In this document: one piece after another, positions 43,452-55,100 of the stretch
Layout: each line of letters begins with the position of its first letter
Position numbering within the stretch: position 1 is the first letter of the stretch
From: Rugalucina vietnamica
Lineage: Eukaryota > Mollusca > Bivalvia > Lucinida > Lucinidae
Direction: 5' to 3'
Assembly: GCA_964017185.1 (NCBI GenBank)
Contig: OZ024878.1
Coordinates: forward strand, 1,828,501-1,892,500
DNA: 64,000 nucleotides
Made by a program: the position numbers and the translations under genes
The notes under the pieces: generated by a model
The model's input: the letters and a program-made list of their open reading frames with translations, nothing else
The model's database searches: none
Told to the model about the DNA's origin: nothing

Positions 43452-44250
43452 ATCATAATGCCAGTGATGTAGATAATTATTTTTCACAATGCGTACTGTA
43501 CGCATCAAAATAAATGTTCAGTGCGTACCGACAATACAACTGCGTACAAGTTTTCTGAGGATTCTTATTCAAACCTCTCATTTAGAATCAAACTTATAGA
43601 TAAAGGTACAGGTATGGATAAGATCATTTAATCGAGTATGAAAATTTAAGTAAACTGGTTGATAATCCTGTAATAACATGTCATTCTATCATTTAGGCAT
43701 GTTAAACTACACTTTTGTCCCCTGCCTAGATAATAAGAGACACAAATGAGGAAAACATTAGAGACTTGGATGGCTGTAGAAAATGGATACATCAAGTTTT
43801 AAATTGAAAACAATGACCAGAAATCAATGCAAAATGCCTATTCAATAAACCAAAGAGACAGACTATCATTAAACTTCATGAATAAACCTTTGATAAACAA
43901 TTTGTCTGGTCAAAGTACTGAACGGCGAGCACGCATATGGTATAACTACTGAAGATACATAATATATTGCATCATATATAATATGGAACGATCAAAAGCT
44001 GCATTAATATTGTATCTACTTTTCGATTGTTGACAAGCAGCCAGACAAAACTAGTTGAAAAATTGTCATTTTGGTGAAAATTTTAAAGGTATTTTATCTG
44101 AGTATGCATAAAACCGAAAACTGTTAGCGTACCGCTGATTTTTACTGCGTACATGGTACGCACAGGTCTGAATTTTTTATGCGTACAGAGCGAAAAATCG
44201 TGCGTACATACGCAGTACGCATCGTTATCTATTTCGCTGTAATGCATTGA
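43452..44250. mobile_element. Inverted-repeat element with GTACGC-rich ends
   Basis: The left end (GATGTAGATAATTATTTTTC, ATGCGTACTGTACGC, CAGTGCGTACC) is matched in reverse complement at 44110-44245 (GTGCGTACATACGCAGTACG, CGTTATCTATTTCGCTG). The arms are ~100 bp with several repeated GCGTAC motifs. The interior ~550 bp is non-coding. A non-autonomous DNA transposon is likely. Confidence 0.55.
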
Positions 44251-45196
44251 GGAAACATTACAGAATTGGAAATTAAAAGTTCTTGCACGAAAGTTAAAAA
44301 GTTTTATATTAGTCGGCGTTTTGAAATCCAATTAACGTTGCAAGCAATTTCATGACGTCACATTTACATACATGTGATATTTTCTTTCTTCACGGTCGGA
44401 AGATTTCCAATTTGAAATCGTAATATTTGCTCTTATGTCGGGAGGTTTATTTTCTCATGGTCATGACCGATATTACATCGTCAAATTGTACTGAGGCTGA
44501 TCAAGCTTATTCTCCTTTTGTTTGTAGATGGCTTTTGAACCCGAAGAATGAAGAATAAAAATGAATAGCTTGTAAATTCAGACCATTCTATTATAACAAA
44601 ATAAAAATTGTACATACAAACATTCGAATACTGAAGCGCTTAAATCCAATGTCAGCACTACAATGGGATTTTCTTTAGACTCATTGCGGTACACTCCATG
44701 ATAGTTTTTTGTCATTCCGTTATTGATTACAATAATTTTAACACAGGGTTTATTTTCATTACACTCGAACGCACATGTTGATGAGCAATTAAATAGCTGA
44801 CACCAGACTTGTTAAACCAATTAATCAGATTTAATCCCTCTTGTAAAAACATCAAGTATTGATAATCCAATTATTCACACGCTATGACACATCCAAAAAT
44901 AGCCACAGGTAATATACATATTATCTGGGTCAAGATATCACGCAGCGTCTTCAAGTCAATTACCGTATTTACCATCCTAAGGTTAATAATTGGACTGTTG
45001 GATAAAAAAAAAAACTGCAAACAGCTCAAATAGGGGACTTCGGCAGATCGGGGGACCGTCGGGAGTGGGCCCTTGAAATTCCTAAAATACGCCGAGTTCG
45101 GGAGATATCACATGTATGCATTTAAACATGTTTTGTGACGTCGACATTGTACCTCCACTAGACCAAAAATCGCAGAGAACATCGCATATAACTGTA

Positions 45197-45412
45197 TATT
45201 TTCATCCTCCAAAACAAGAGTCAGCCAAGAAGAAATTATTAAAAGCAGAAAAAGAATAACAATAATAAATTTGTATAACTACAGTCCAACCTGTCATAAG
45301 CAACATCTGTATTAAGCAAGCACCTCTCTTTGGCAAGCACTTTCATATATTTTAGCCTCCTAAACAAGGATCAGCCACGATAAAGTTGTCAAAAGCAGAG
45401 AAAATAAATCAA
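45197..45412 (+). pseudogene. Two decayed copies of the first visible DNAI7 exon
   Basis: 45207-45260 and 45355-45410 repeat the exon at 46166 (CCTCCAAAACAAG, GTCAGCCAAGAAGAAATTAT / GATCAGCCACGATAAAGTTG). Both end in stop-bearing sequence (GAATAAC; AATAAATC) and lack the splice donor. The flanking CTACAGTCCAAC..TATAAGCAA blocks are duplicated too, so the unit was a ~150-bp tandem duplication. Confidence 0.65.
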
Positions 45413-45478
45413 ATAGAATTCTGTATAACTACAGTCCAACTTGTTATAAGCAACACCTTCATTAGGCTGAAAATATAT

Positions 45479-45713
45479 GAGCCTGTGCGTGAGAAAACCA
45501 ACAATTTGGTTTTCTGACCAGGTCCAACATAAACCGGGCTGTACAAGCACAGAAGATGGCTAGAGGCTTGAAATTTTAGATTGAAGAAGAAGAGGGACTG
45601 TTCTATCCGTGTAGCGAAAACAAAGGAGCTGATCAGCTTCGCGGTTACCGCGAAGCTGATCTGCGTCTTTGTTTTCGCATAGGCAGATTGTTGGTTTTCT
45701 CACGCACAGGCTC
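45479..45713 (-). mobile_element. MITE family A copy
   Basis: Termini GAGCCTGTGCGTGAGAAAAC and GTTTTCTCACGCACAGGCTC are perfectly inverted. The core palindrome is near 45617-45682. The flanks both read ATAT. Upstream of the DNAI7 exons. Confidence 0.85.
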
Positions 45714-45970
45714 ATATATTTTTTTTGTCCTCCACCTAACTACCAACTTTTAACCCCCCTACCCCAAAAATTATATTGCAATTTTATGAGGTAAAATATT
45801 TTTATTTTTCTATTATTTGGTAGGAATCCAGTCCTTATCAAACATTTTTCCTGCAAGTGCATCCTGTCTACCAAAAGCATTGTTGGGAACATTGCTGAGC
45901 TAAAGGACAAACAAACAATTTTCTAATTCAGGCCCTAAGCAAGCACTATCTTTAGCAAGCTCTTTCATAT

Positions 45971-46153
45971 GAGTCTTTGCACAAGTAAGCCAACAATTTG
46001 GATTTCCGACACGGTCTGTCACAAACCAGCTTGTACAGCTAGAAGCTGGAAATTTTGTATTTAAGAAGAAGAAATATACTATCCTTGGAGCGAAAAATAA
46101 AGAAACCTTTGTTTTTGCATAGGCAAAAATCTGTTTTTCACATGATGCTGTTC
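45971..46153 (-). repeat. Decayed MITE family A copy
   Basis: Recognisable arms (AACAATTTGGATTTCCGAC, ACTATCCTTGGAGCGAAAA) with most of the central palindrome deleted and both ends eroded. It lies 12 bp upstream of the first visible DNAI7 exon. Confidence 0.6.
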
Positions 46154-46165
46154 ATATATTTTTAG

Positions 46166-49100
46166 CCTCCAAAACAAGGATCAGCCAAGAAGAAATTATC
46201 AAAAGCAGAGAAAGAAAAACTGAAACAGGAGGAGGAAGAAAGAAAAGCCATAGAAGAAGGTTTGTAAACTATCATAGTCATATGACTGGCATTCAGTGCT
46301 CTACCATCACTAAATCATTCAAAGTTTACCAGGTAACAATGAGCCGCGTCATGGGAAAAACGGATTTTTGCCTATGCGAAAACAAAGGCGCAGATCAGCT
46401 TCGCAGTAACTGCGAAGCTGATCAGCGCCTTTGTTTTCGCTACACGGATAGTACAACTCCTCCTCTACTTATACCCAAAATTTCAAGATTCTAGCTTTCT
46501 TCTGAAAATGTACAGGCCAGTTTGTGTCAGACCGGGTCGAAAACCCCGAAGACCGGTTTTCTCGTGTCGCGGCTCAATATGTCTCTGTTATAAGCAAGAT
46601 GTATTGTCAAATTAAGGCAGATGCATAGCCATACTAGTTATCTTACCTGCCTGAATGTTGTTGACATGTTGTATTACTGTAGACTGGTTTGACTTCTGAC
46701 AATCTGGACCCAATGTGAGAACTCGCTCCCCAGGTCACAGAGAATCTCTGCTAAATATCGGAGATATGGCAGTTGCTCTGGCTATTCTTGGCGGAAGCGG
46801 AGCTTATTGCCCTTTGGTCCATAGTATAGAATATGAGACAGTTTGTTGTCATAAACAGCAACAATTATTAGCATGAAGCCATTTCAAATTTAGCATTTAT
46901 AAAAACATTCTACAACCTCATTTTCATAATTTCCAGAGGAGGCTCGTGTAAAGTTTGAAGAGGAAGAGAAGATCAGGAAGGCTCAAGAGAAGGAGGCGGA
47001 AGCCGAGAGAAAGAAACTAGAAAATGCTGTGAGTTATCTCCCTTCACAAACCTGGTCCCACGGTTATAAAAAAATATTGTCATGCTCAACTCAGCTGAGC
47101 ATGAAATTCAAACCACTCATAAATGCTGAAATAGCCCAAGTGAAGTAAAGTTTCAGGTTTAGGTCACTTGTCCTGTTGATAAATGTTAAAATGCCAATTG
47201 ATCAGCAACTTTGCTTTTCACTGCATTTTCATTGATGTAAAATTTCATGCCTTTGGTAATGGGCAAGAAAATACGAGAGACAGGTTTTCTGGACTTACTG
47301 TTAATATTACAGGAGAAAGAGAATCGTCTAGCGGAGATGATGGCATTAGTTGAGATACAGGAAACTGGTAGAAACACTCTGGAAGCCATGGATGCTGAGA
47401 GGAGGAAACAAGCTAAGGTTAAAAATAATTATGTTTTCAAAGTAGATAATTTGAATTTTAATACAGTTTTAATCTAGATTTTGATTAGTAAATGAAAATT
47501 AACTGTGAAGCAGAGATGATGGCATTAGATACAGGAAAACATGTCCGTGTAAATTATACCCCCTTAAACCCCAATTTTATATAGCAAAACTGGGGTACAC
47601 AGGGGTATACCTATTTTTAGCTCACCTGAGTCGTTAGGCTCACAAGGTGAGCTTATAGGATGGCCATGATCCGGCGTCCGTCCGTCCGTCGTCCGTCCGT
47701 CCACAATTTCAAAGATCTTCTCCTCTGAAACCACTTGGCCAATCAAAGCCAAATTTTATATGAAGCATCTATAGGAAGGGGGAACCAATGTGTATATAAA
47801 TAAACCAGGTCACATGACCAAGATGGCCGCCATGCCCATATATGGTAAAAACCTTTAAAAATCTTCTTCTCCAGAACCCAAAGGCCTAGGATCTTGAAAG
47901 TTGGCATGTAGCATAAGTGACTCAAGGTCCACAATGTATATATAAATAATGACCTTAGGATGACCTTGACCTATTTTACGGCAAGGTCAACATAGGTCGC
48001 CAATGCATTTGAATGGGGAAAACTTTTAAAATGTCATTTAAAGTGAAAGTCTTGCAGGAAATGGGCAGTAGGGCTGAATATTTATGATTCTGAAACAAAC
48101 TGGACCCCAGGGGCTCATATGCCCCCACCCCAGGGCAATATACATGTATATCTCCATAATATTCAAACATCATCTCCTCTGAAACCGCTTGGCCAATCGA
48201 AGCCAAATTTTATATGAAGCATCTATAGGAAGGGGAACCAATGTGTATATAAATAATACAGGTCACATGACCAAGATGGCCGCCATGCCCATATATGGTA
48301 AAGACCTTTAAAAATCTTCTTCTCCAGAACCCAAAAGCCTAGGATCTTGAAACTTGGCATGTAGCATAAGTGACTCAAGGTCCACAATGTGTATATAAAT
48401 AATGACCTTAGGATGACCTTGACCTATTTTACGGCAAGGTCAACATAGGTCGCCAATGCATTTGAATGGGGAAAACTTTTAAATGTCATTTAAAGTGAAA
48501 GTCTTGCAGGAAATGGGCAGTAGGTCTGAATATTAATGATTCTGAAAAAAATGGACCCCAGGGGCTCATCTGCCCCCACCCCGGGGCAATATACATGTAT
48601 ATCTCCATAATATTCAAACATCTCCTCTGAAACCACTTGGCGAATCAAAGCCAAATTTTATGTGAACCATCTATGGAATGGGGGAATTAATGTATATATA
48701 AATTATCTAGTGCACATGACCAAGATGGCTGCCATGCCCATATATGGTAAAAACCCGTCAAAAATCTTCTCCGAATCTGGTGGACCAATTTCAAAGAAAC
48801 TTGGCATAAAGCACCAATGGCTGAAGTACTACAATGTATATATAAATCATGACCCTGTGGTGACCTTGACCTATTTTACGACAAGGTCAACATAGATCGC
48901 CAATGCATTGGAATGAGAAAAACTTTTAAAAAGTCATTTGAGGTGAAAATCTTGCAGGAAATGGGTAGTAGGACTAAATATTAATGATTCTGAAAAAAAT
49001 GGGCCTAAGGGCTCATATGCCCACACCGCGGGGCAACATACATGTATATTACCATAATATTCAAACATCTTCTCCTCTAAAACCACTTAGCCAATTGAAG

Positions 49101-52100
49101 CCAAATTTTATGTGAAGCATCTACAGGATGGGGGAACCAATGTGTATATTAATAATCTAGGTCACATGACCAAGATGGCCGCCATGCCCATATATGGTAA
49201 AAACCCTTCAAATATCTTCTTCTCTGAAACCAATAGATTGATTTCAATGAAACGTGGTGTGAAGCATCCATGCTTAAAGTACTACAAAGTATACATAAAT
49301 CATGACCCTGTGATGACCTTGACCAAGTTTATGGCAAGGTCAACATGGGTTGCCTATGCATTTGAATGAGAAAAACTGTTAAAATGTCATTTGAAGGGAA
49401 AAGCCAGCAAGAGCCAAGAAATTGGCAAATGGACAGAATATTGATTATTCTGAAAAAAGGAAAACCGCCCAAGGGCTTCATCTGCCCCTGCACTGGGGTT
49501 AAATACCATAATATTCAAACATGTTTATTGGTATATGCAGCAGACTCAGGTGAGCGTTTACAGGACCATTGGTCCTCTGGTTCTTATTTTTGCTCCAAAA
49601 CGTAGATTGTGGGTACTCGTTAGAACCGCCTCGACAAGGCGTTTCTAACGTGTATCCAAAATCTATGTTTTGAGCAAAAATAACGAAAATATAAAAAAAA
49701 AATTCAGCTTAAAATTTTCAATTTTTAAAGCTCAAAAAATCTCTTTATATTGCATGGGCAAGTTTTCGTAATGGATACAGGAATCTCATAGAAACACCCT
49801 AGAAGCCATGGACGCTGAAAGAAGGAAACAAGCGAAGGTTGAAAATATTCAAGTTCCATTTGCTTACTAGATTCATGATTTAAATTTGTATGAAATATAA
49901 AACAAAATTGCATTCCCAACTGCCAAAAACATATTGGATTGCCAAAAATGTATTGGCAATCAAGAATATTCAATTTGCATTTTGCAATTTAAAACACCTT
50001 TTTTGGCAATGTAAAACTGATTTGGTAAATGGGTTGTTCGCAATCACTGCTAATATGGCATGCTTATAATATCTGTCATTGATTTCAGTGGGCAAGATAC
50101 ATGAGATGTGACGGCTCCCCTGACCCAACTATTCCTGGTGAGATCAACACCTATATTAACCTTAGACTGGAAGACTCAGAGCATAATGACATTGATAGTG
50201 TCATGAAGCAGGGACAGCAGGATTTGGCAGTGAGTAGCTATGTGTTTTTGTGGGATCAGGAGGTGGGGCTCAGAAAGTAAGGGTTTGGGGCCTGACCCAA
50301 CTATTCCCTGGAGAATTCAACACCTATATTAACCTTAGACTGGAAGACTCAGAGCATAATGACATTGATAGTGTCATGAAGCAAGGACAACAGGATTTGG
50401 CAGTGAGTAGCTATATGTTTTTGTGGGATCAGGAGGTGGGGCTCAGAAAGTAAGGGCTTGGGGCCTGACCCAACTATTCCCTGGAGAAATCAACACCTAT
50501 ATAAAGCTTAGACTGGAAGACTCAAGAGCATAATTACATTCATAGTATGGCCAACAGTTATGTAATTGTATTTTTGCAATTTTATGGTGAAACATTTAAA
50601 AATATTTTGATGTAGGGCATCATTCAACATTGCTTTATAAAAATCGTGAAGACGTCAACATACAACATCAGCTTTTCTTGCTATTTTATGAATTGCACAA
50701 GAATCATGTCTCTTTACATTGATGGGAAAACCCAAAGGTCATTGAGTATCACAAAATTTTGAAATTTAATAGGATGAACCAAGTTTGTAATTCTGAACCA
50801 ATAAAATTGCGTCTATTAAGAAATCATATGATGATTTTTTTATTCCACAGCTGATCAATGAGCAAGAGTTCCTGTTAGAAGACACACCCAAGTTAGAATT
50901 GACCCCAGAAGAAGTTTAAAGATACAAAACCATACCTCAAAAGTCAAAACTAATGATATTCTGTCTATTTATAGATCATGTGATAACTCATTTATTCCAC
51001 AGCTGATCAATGAGCAAGAATTCCTGTTAGAAGAAACACCCAAGTCAGAATTGATCCTGGAATTAAAGATACAAAAGCATACTTCAAAACTAATGATATT
51101 CTGTCTATTTATAGATCATGTGATAACTCATTTATTCCACAGCTGATCAATGAATTGGAATTCCTGTTAGAAGGCACACCAGAATCAAAATTGATCCTGT
51201 AAGAGGATGAAAGACACAAAAATATACCACTGAACCAGTGAAGCTGTGGCTATTTATAGACCATATGATAAATTATTTATTTCATGGCTATTTATAGATC
51301 ATGTGATAACTCATTTATTCCACAGCTGATCAATGAATTGGAATTCCTGTTAGAAGACACACCAGAGTCAGAAACGATCCTGGAAGAAGTTGAAAGATAC
51401 AAAAGTGTAAGATCCCATAACTTTTAGCTGAGATGCATAAATATAGTCATGATAAAGTGAGAAGACTATATAGATATTGTTCCCACAGACCTTTTTCTTT
51501 AAAGGTCAGGTTGATCTTGGCAAGATCTATACATAAGGAAAAATGAAAAGAAACTGTGGGGTCTTACTTATTGGACAGTGCAGATTTTCATTTTGATCTC
51601 CCCTTTATTCATGTGAGGCATAATCTTGAAAACATGTTATTTGATTTAAGAATATTCTTTAAACTGCATACCATGGATGACTTAAAGTTAATCCAGGTTA
51701 ACTTGACGCAGCTTCAGTTCTTGTCCTACAGTGGGCCACTGAATATGCGACTCTGGGTCTACACTTTATGGAAACGGCTCCGTGTTAAAATTCGATTTGA
51801 TTGGATATTGATTACTTGAAGAATGAATCTGAAACTGCGTAGTGATATATATGTGAGTATCAACCGACTTCGGCATGTATTAAATAAATAGTTATTCAAG
51901 GATTTGACAAAAAACTTGTAAATATGTGTAACGTGAAACAATATTATGCAAGCTATACCATTTAAAGGATTTAAAAGATAAAATACGGGCTGGAAATTAC
52001 GTCTATCTATGCTCACTATTTTTTTGTACCTTTACCCCCTTCAAACCTAGACTTGTAAACCCAGGTAAAATCTAGGTTTGCCAGGGTAAAGATAACACGG

Positions 52101-55100
52101 ATCTGTAGCCATGATGATTTTATTCCTAAGAAATAAATATTAATGATCAACTGATTGAAAATAAAGATTTTTGTTTTCTCCCTTAGACTATGGAAGACTT
52201 ACAGAAGTTAATGCAGGTTAAGCTAGATGCCGCCTCGGTACTTGTCCTACAGCGAGCCACGGAATTATGTGACAATGAGACATTTAATCTTCATTATCTC
52301 AATGAGAACCCGGATGTCTGTCTATGTGTCTGGGGAAACCTCAGTAAAAATCCCAGGTAAACCAGACTTTGATATACCCTTTTCATTGTGTGTAAAGTTG
52401 GTAACCAACTCTGAAAAGCAAACATGGCATATTTTGTCAAGTACATGTAACTCTAAAGTGTTCAAACTTGACGTGGATAATGCCAAATGACGAAGCATTT
52501 GCTGTATTTAACCATATTTGTAAGAGAATTTTAATATGATAAAAGCTGATATAGATCATGTGATTTCTTTACTCTCTTAATCCATAATTTTGAGTTTCTA
52601 GCCCTTTTCTTGCTTGTATTGTCGATATTGTGACAGACTTTTGTAATAGTAACACAGAAGATAGCATCTCTGTCATCATTGCCTAATTTTGTCTTCTATT
52701 TCCTTACAGAATCAAGAGTTTTGAGTTTGCTGAGAAGGGCTTCAAGTTTGACATTCCTCGCATGCTGACATTGTCAGATTGTGCGTTCAGAATCCTCTTC
52801 ACAAAATATGACCACTTCTCAGCCAAATCAAAGAGCTTCTACCCTAGAAGAAAGAAGAAGGAAGGTACTGTCATTGCCTAGATTTTATTTACACGTCACA
52901 TTAGGAGATATTCTTCAAAATGATATAAGTAGCTTTCTAATTATCAACTTTGCAAGTCACTGAAGCATGGGACAGAGGTCAAACATATGCCTACGAAAAC
53001 CATTTGATTACTGTAGTTTTCATTTACCGGGTATTAAGTATCGTTAAACAGAGATGCTTGCACCGAATTAGACAAATATTCTAAAGGACCAGAGCATAAT
53101 AAAATAGCAAAATATGTTTTCCATCTATCACTATTCACAAAAATGAATTTCCTAAAAAAATATCCCCAAAGACAGAAACAATAGAATAAAATATGTTTGT
53201 TTGATTATTATCTGTATGATAAATGAATGGCTCATGCTCATGTATCTTCTACAGAGCCAGTGCCAGAAGTGGAAGAGGCCAAGGAGGAAGAGGAACAGAA
53301 GGAAGAAGAGCAGGATGGAGAGAAGAAGGAGGGAGAAGGGGAAGAAGAGGGAGAAGAAGGGGTTGAGAAAGAGGACACTACGGTAGGTGATTTTCTTTAT
53401 TTCGTTTTTTTTAACTACATTTTCTAACAGTTAGCTTCTCCATCCCGTACTAAAATATAGTTTTGTTATAGAAAATAAGGTCATTGATACTCATGAGTGA
53501 TTATATGAGCCCCGACGCGAGAAAACAGTCTTCGGTGATTCTGACCAGGTCCAACACAAATCGGCCTGTACAGTCACAAAAGCAATATTGGCTATAAGTA
53601 GAAGAGGAATTGTACTATCAAAGTAGCGAAAACAAAAGCGCTGATCAGATGTGCAGTTACTGCACAGCTGATCTGCACCTTTGTTTTCGCATATGCTAAA
53701 TTCTGATTTTCTCATGGCGCGGCTCATGTTGTAATATAAGACAGAGTGCAAGATAATTCTAAACCTATCATTAAGAAAGTCACAAACCTTTCAGAATTAT
53801 TTACGTGTGTTCAGTTATATTCCAATTTTACCCTGATCCTTCAACCCATGTATTCACCTATTGTTAATGTTGAAATAAACCATGACATGACAAACCTGGT
53901 TTTTAGCTCACCTGAGCCGAAGGCTCACAAGGTGAGCTTATAGGATGGCCATGCTCCGTCATCCGTCCGTCGTCCGTCCGTCCACAATTTCAAAGATCTT
54001 CTCCTCTGAAACCGCTTGGCCAATTAAAGCCAAACTTCATGTGGAGCATCCTTAGGAAGTGGGAACAAAAGTTTATATAAATGGTCCAGGTCACATGACC
54101 AAGATGGCCGCCCTGGCTATAAATAGCAAAAACCTTTAAAAATCTTCTTCTCCAGAATCAGAAGGCCTATGATTTTGAAACTTGGCATGAAGCATCACAG
54201 AAAGAAGCTCTACAAAGTTTATATAAATCATGACCCTGCGATGACCTTGACCTATTTTACGGCAAGGTCAACTTAGGTCGCCAATGCATTTGAATGGGGA
54301 AAAATGGTAAAATGCTATTAAATGTGTAAAACTTACTGGGAATAGGAAAATAGACAGAAAATTAATGTTTATGGAAAAATTTTGGCCCCTGGGGGTTGTC
54401 TGCCCCTGCCCCAGTCTCCTCTGAAACCACTTGGCCAATCGAAGCCAAACTTCATGTGGAGCATCCTTAGGAAGAGGGAACAAAAGTTTATATAGATGGT
54501 CCAGGTCACATGACCAAGATGGCAGCCATGGCTATAAATAGCAAAAACCTTTAAAAATCTTCTTCTTCAGAACCAGAAGGCCTATGACTTTGAAACTTGA
54601 CATGAAGCATCAGGCAATGGAGCTCTACAAAATTTATATAAATCATGACCCTGGGATGACCTTGACCTTTTTTACAGCAAGGTCAATTTAGGCCGCCCAT
54701 GCATTTGAATGGGAAAAAATAGGAAAATGTCATTTAATGGCAAAAAACTTGCTAAGAATGAGCAAATGGACAGAAGATTAATGTTTATGAAAATATTTTG
54801 GGCCCAGAGGGTTGTCTGCCCCTGCCCCGGGGCTATATACATGTGTATGACCATAATATTCAAACATCCTCTTCTCTGAAACCGCTTGGCCAATCAAAGC
54901 CAAACTTTATATAGAGCATTCTTAGGAAGAGTGAATGAAAGTTTGTATAATTGGTCAAGGTCACATGACCAAGATGGCCACCATGGCTATAAATAGCAAA
55001 AACCTTTAAAAAATCTTCTCCAGAACCAGAAGGCCTGTGGGTTTGAATCTTGGCATGAAGCATCAGGCATTGGAGCTCTACAAAAAGTTTGTATAAATCA

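Larger units (their letters stand above)
47505..49838 (+). pseudogene. Duplicated DNAI7 exon split by nested transposons
   Basis: 47507-47535 (GCAGAGATGATGGCATTAG then ATACAGG) and 49774-49838 (GATACAGGAATCTCATAGAA ... AAACAAGCGAAG|GTTGAA) are the two halves of a second copy of the exon at 47313-47417. A MITE B copy (47536-49773) separates them. The left half has lost the acceptor, so the copy is not a usable exon. Confidence 0.7.

Noticed and set aside
47618-49581. CRISPR-like or satellite array
   Set aside because: Units are ~450 bp, without short repeats and spacers, and are bounded by Helentron-type ends in an animal genome.
48662-49605. Several 60-85-codon open frames in 48-50 kb
   Set aside because: They repeat with the ~450-bp HINE units and encode similar peptides only because the DNA is tandemly repeated.
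50250-50453. 67-codon frame beginning MGSGGGAQK
   Set aside because: It crosses an intron piece and a partial duplicate of the CDGSPDP exon; not an independent gene.
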